A DNA stretch of 5,839 bases from an uncultured Candidatus Melainabacteria bacterium (GTDB lineage: Bacteria > Cyanobacteriota > Vampirovibrionia > Gastranaerophilales > Gastranaerophilaceae), in the NCBI GenBank assembly GCA_947525005.1, contig CANNUY010000026.1:1-5839 (forward strand), in the 5' to 3' direction. The translations under genes were made by a program, and so were the position numbers. Under the pieces are notes generated by a model that worked only from the letters and a program-made list of their open reading frames with translations, was not told the DNA's origin and did no database searches. Numbering within the stretch: the first letter of the stretch is position 1; each line of letters opens with the position of its first letter. Positions 5,738 to 5,839 of the stretch are shown one piece after another.

Positions 5738-5839
5738 TTATCTACCAATCAGCCACTTGAAGCCGAATGAAAGCATTACACCGTTTCTGCCGCCGTTTCT
5801 TATCATTGCTTGTCCAAAGCCTGTAAATCTTTCACCCCA
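5738..5839 (-). CDS. 3' end of a second copy of the probable outer-membrane protein (5' part outside window)
   Basis: On the minus strand the frame runs from base 5839 (TGG) to the stop TAA at 5740-5738. It encodes 33 residues, identical to the left edge gene except for the last (R instead of K). Differences in DNA are limited to the last 25 bases: two silent third-position changes (gga/ggc, aaa/aag) and the final aag/aga codon. This pattern shows selection on the protein, so both copies are probably functional genes. The alternating aromatic C-terminal strand suggests an outer-membrane beta barrel, but the family is not identified. It converges on the rlhA operon and shares the terminator at 5696-5727. 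Confidence 0.6.
   Translation of the reverse strand, partial: WGERFTGFGQAMIRNGGRNGVMLSFGFKWLIGR
5763..5839 (-). repeat. Right arm of 77-bp perfect terminal inverted repeat
   Basis: This is the exact reverse complement of bases 1-77; identity stops at 5762. It lies within the coding sequence of the minus-strand edge gene. See the left arm for interpretation. Confidence 0.97.

Noticed and set aside
1..5839. Transposon with 77-bp terminal inverted repeats carrying dapA-secDF-rlhA
   Set aside because: The arms are coding sequence of the edge genes with silent differences just inside, there is no transposase, and the cargo is core housekeeping genes.

Overview
This is an AT-rich bacterial window holding four complete genes on the + strand: dapA, secD, secF and an rlhA-type peptidase-U32 gene. 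At each edge is the 3' end of a nearly identical gene, and these two gene ends point towards each other. DapA and SecD read like cyanobacterial-type proteins (DapA 'ITAMVTPF' and 'GTTGESPTL'; a short 437-residue SecD with 'LGLDLVGGS'). Together with the low GC, this suggests a host-associated non-photosynthetic relative of the Cyanobacteria (Gastranaerophilales/Vampirovibrionia-like). That placement is inference from remembered family sequences, not from a search.

Layout. Positions 1-102 are the last 33 codons of a probable outer-membrane protein. Positions 103-311 are non-coding: nested inverted repeats, one resembling a common dispersed palindrome, then a likely promoter. dapA (312-1199) encodes the first committed enzyme of the lysine/diaminopimelate branch, and its stop codon lies inside an AT-rich hairpin. 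After an 89-bp gap come secD (1289-2602), secF (2627-3583) and rlhA (3604-5451), with gaps of 24 and 20 bp, so these three look like one operon. SecD and SecF form the membrane complex that drives the late step of Sec export. RlhA-type proteins are Fe-S-dependent RNA hydroxylases rather than proteases. The last 20 codons of rlhA run into what looks like a dispersed intergenic repeat. Positions 5452-5737 are non-coding: a folded multi-stem element, a long pyrimidine/purine hairpin and a bidirectional terminator. Positions 5738-5839 (minus strand) are the last 33 codons of the second outer-membrane-type gene.

The most striking signal is that bases 1-77 are the exact reverse complement of bases 5763-5839, and the match breaks at base 78. 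Both gene copies end the window at the same codon. This is best read as a contig bounded by a repeat in a k=77 de Bruijn assembly. It implies that the genome carries inverted, nearly identical outer-membrane genes on either side of this housekeeping segment. I see no convincing new biological system. The non-coding repeats and the repeat-derived tail of RlhA are the parts most worth a second look.
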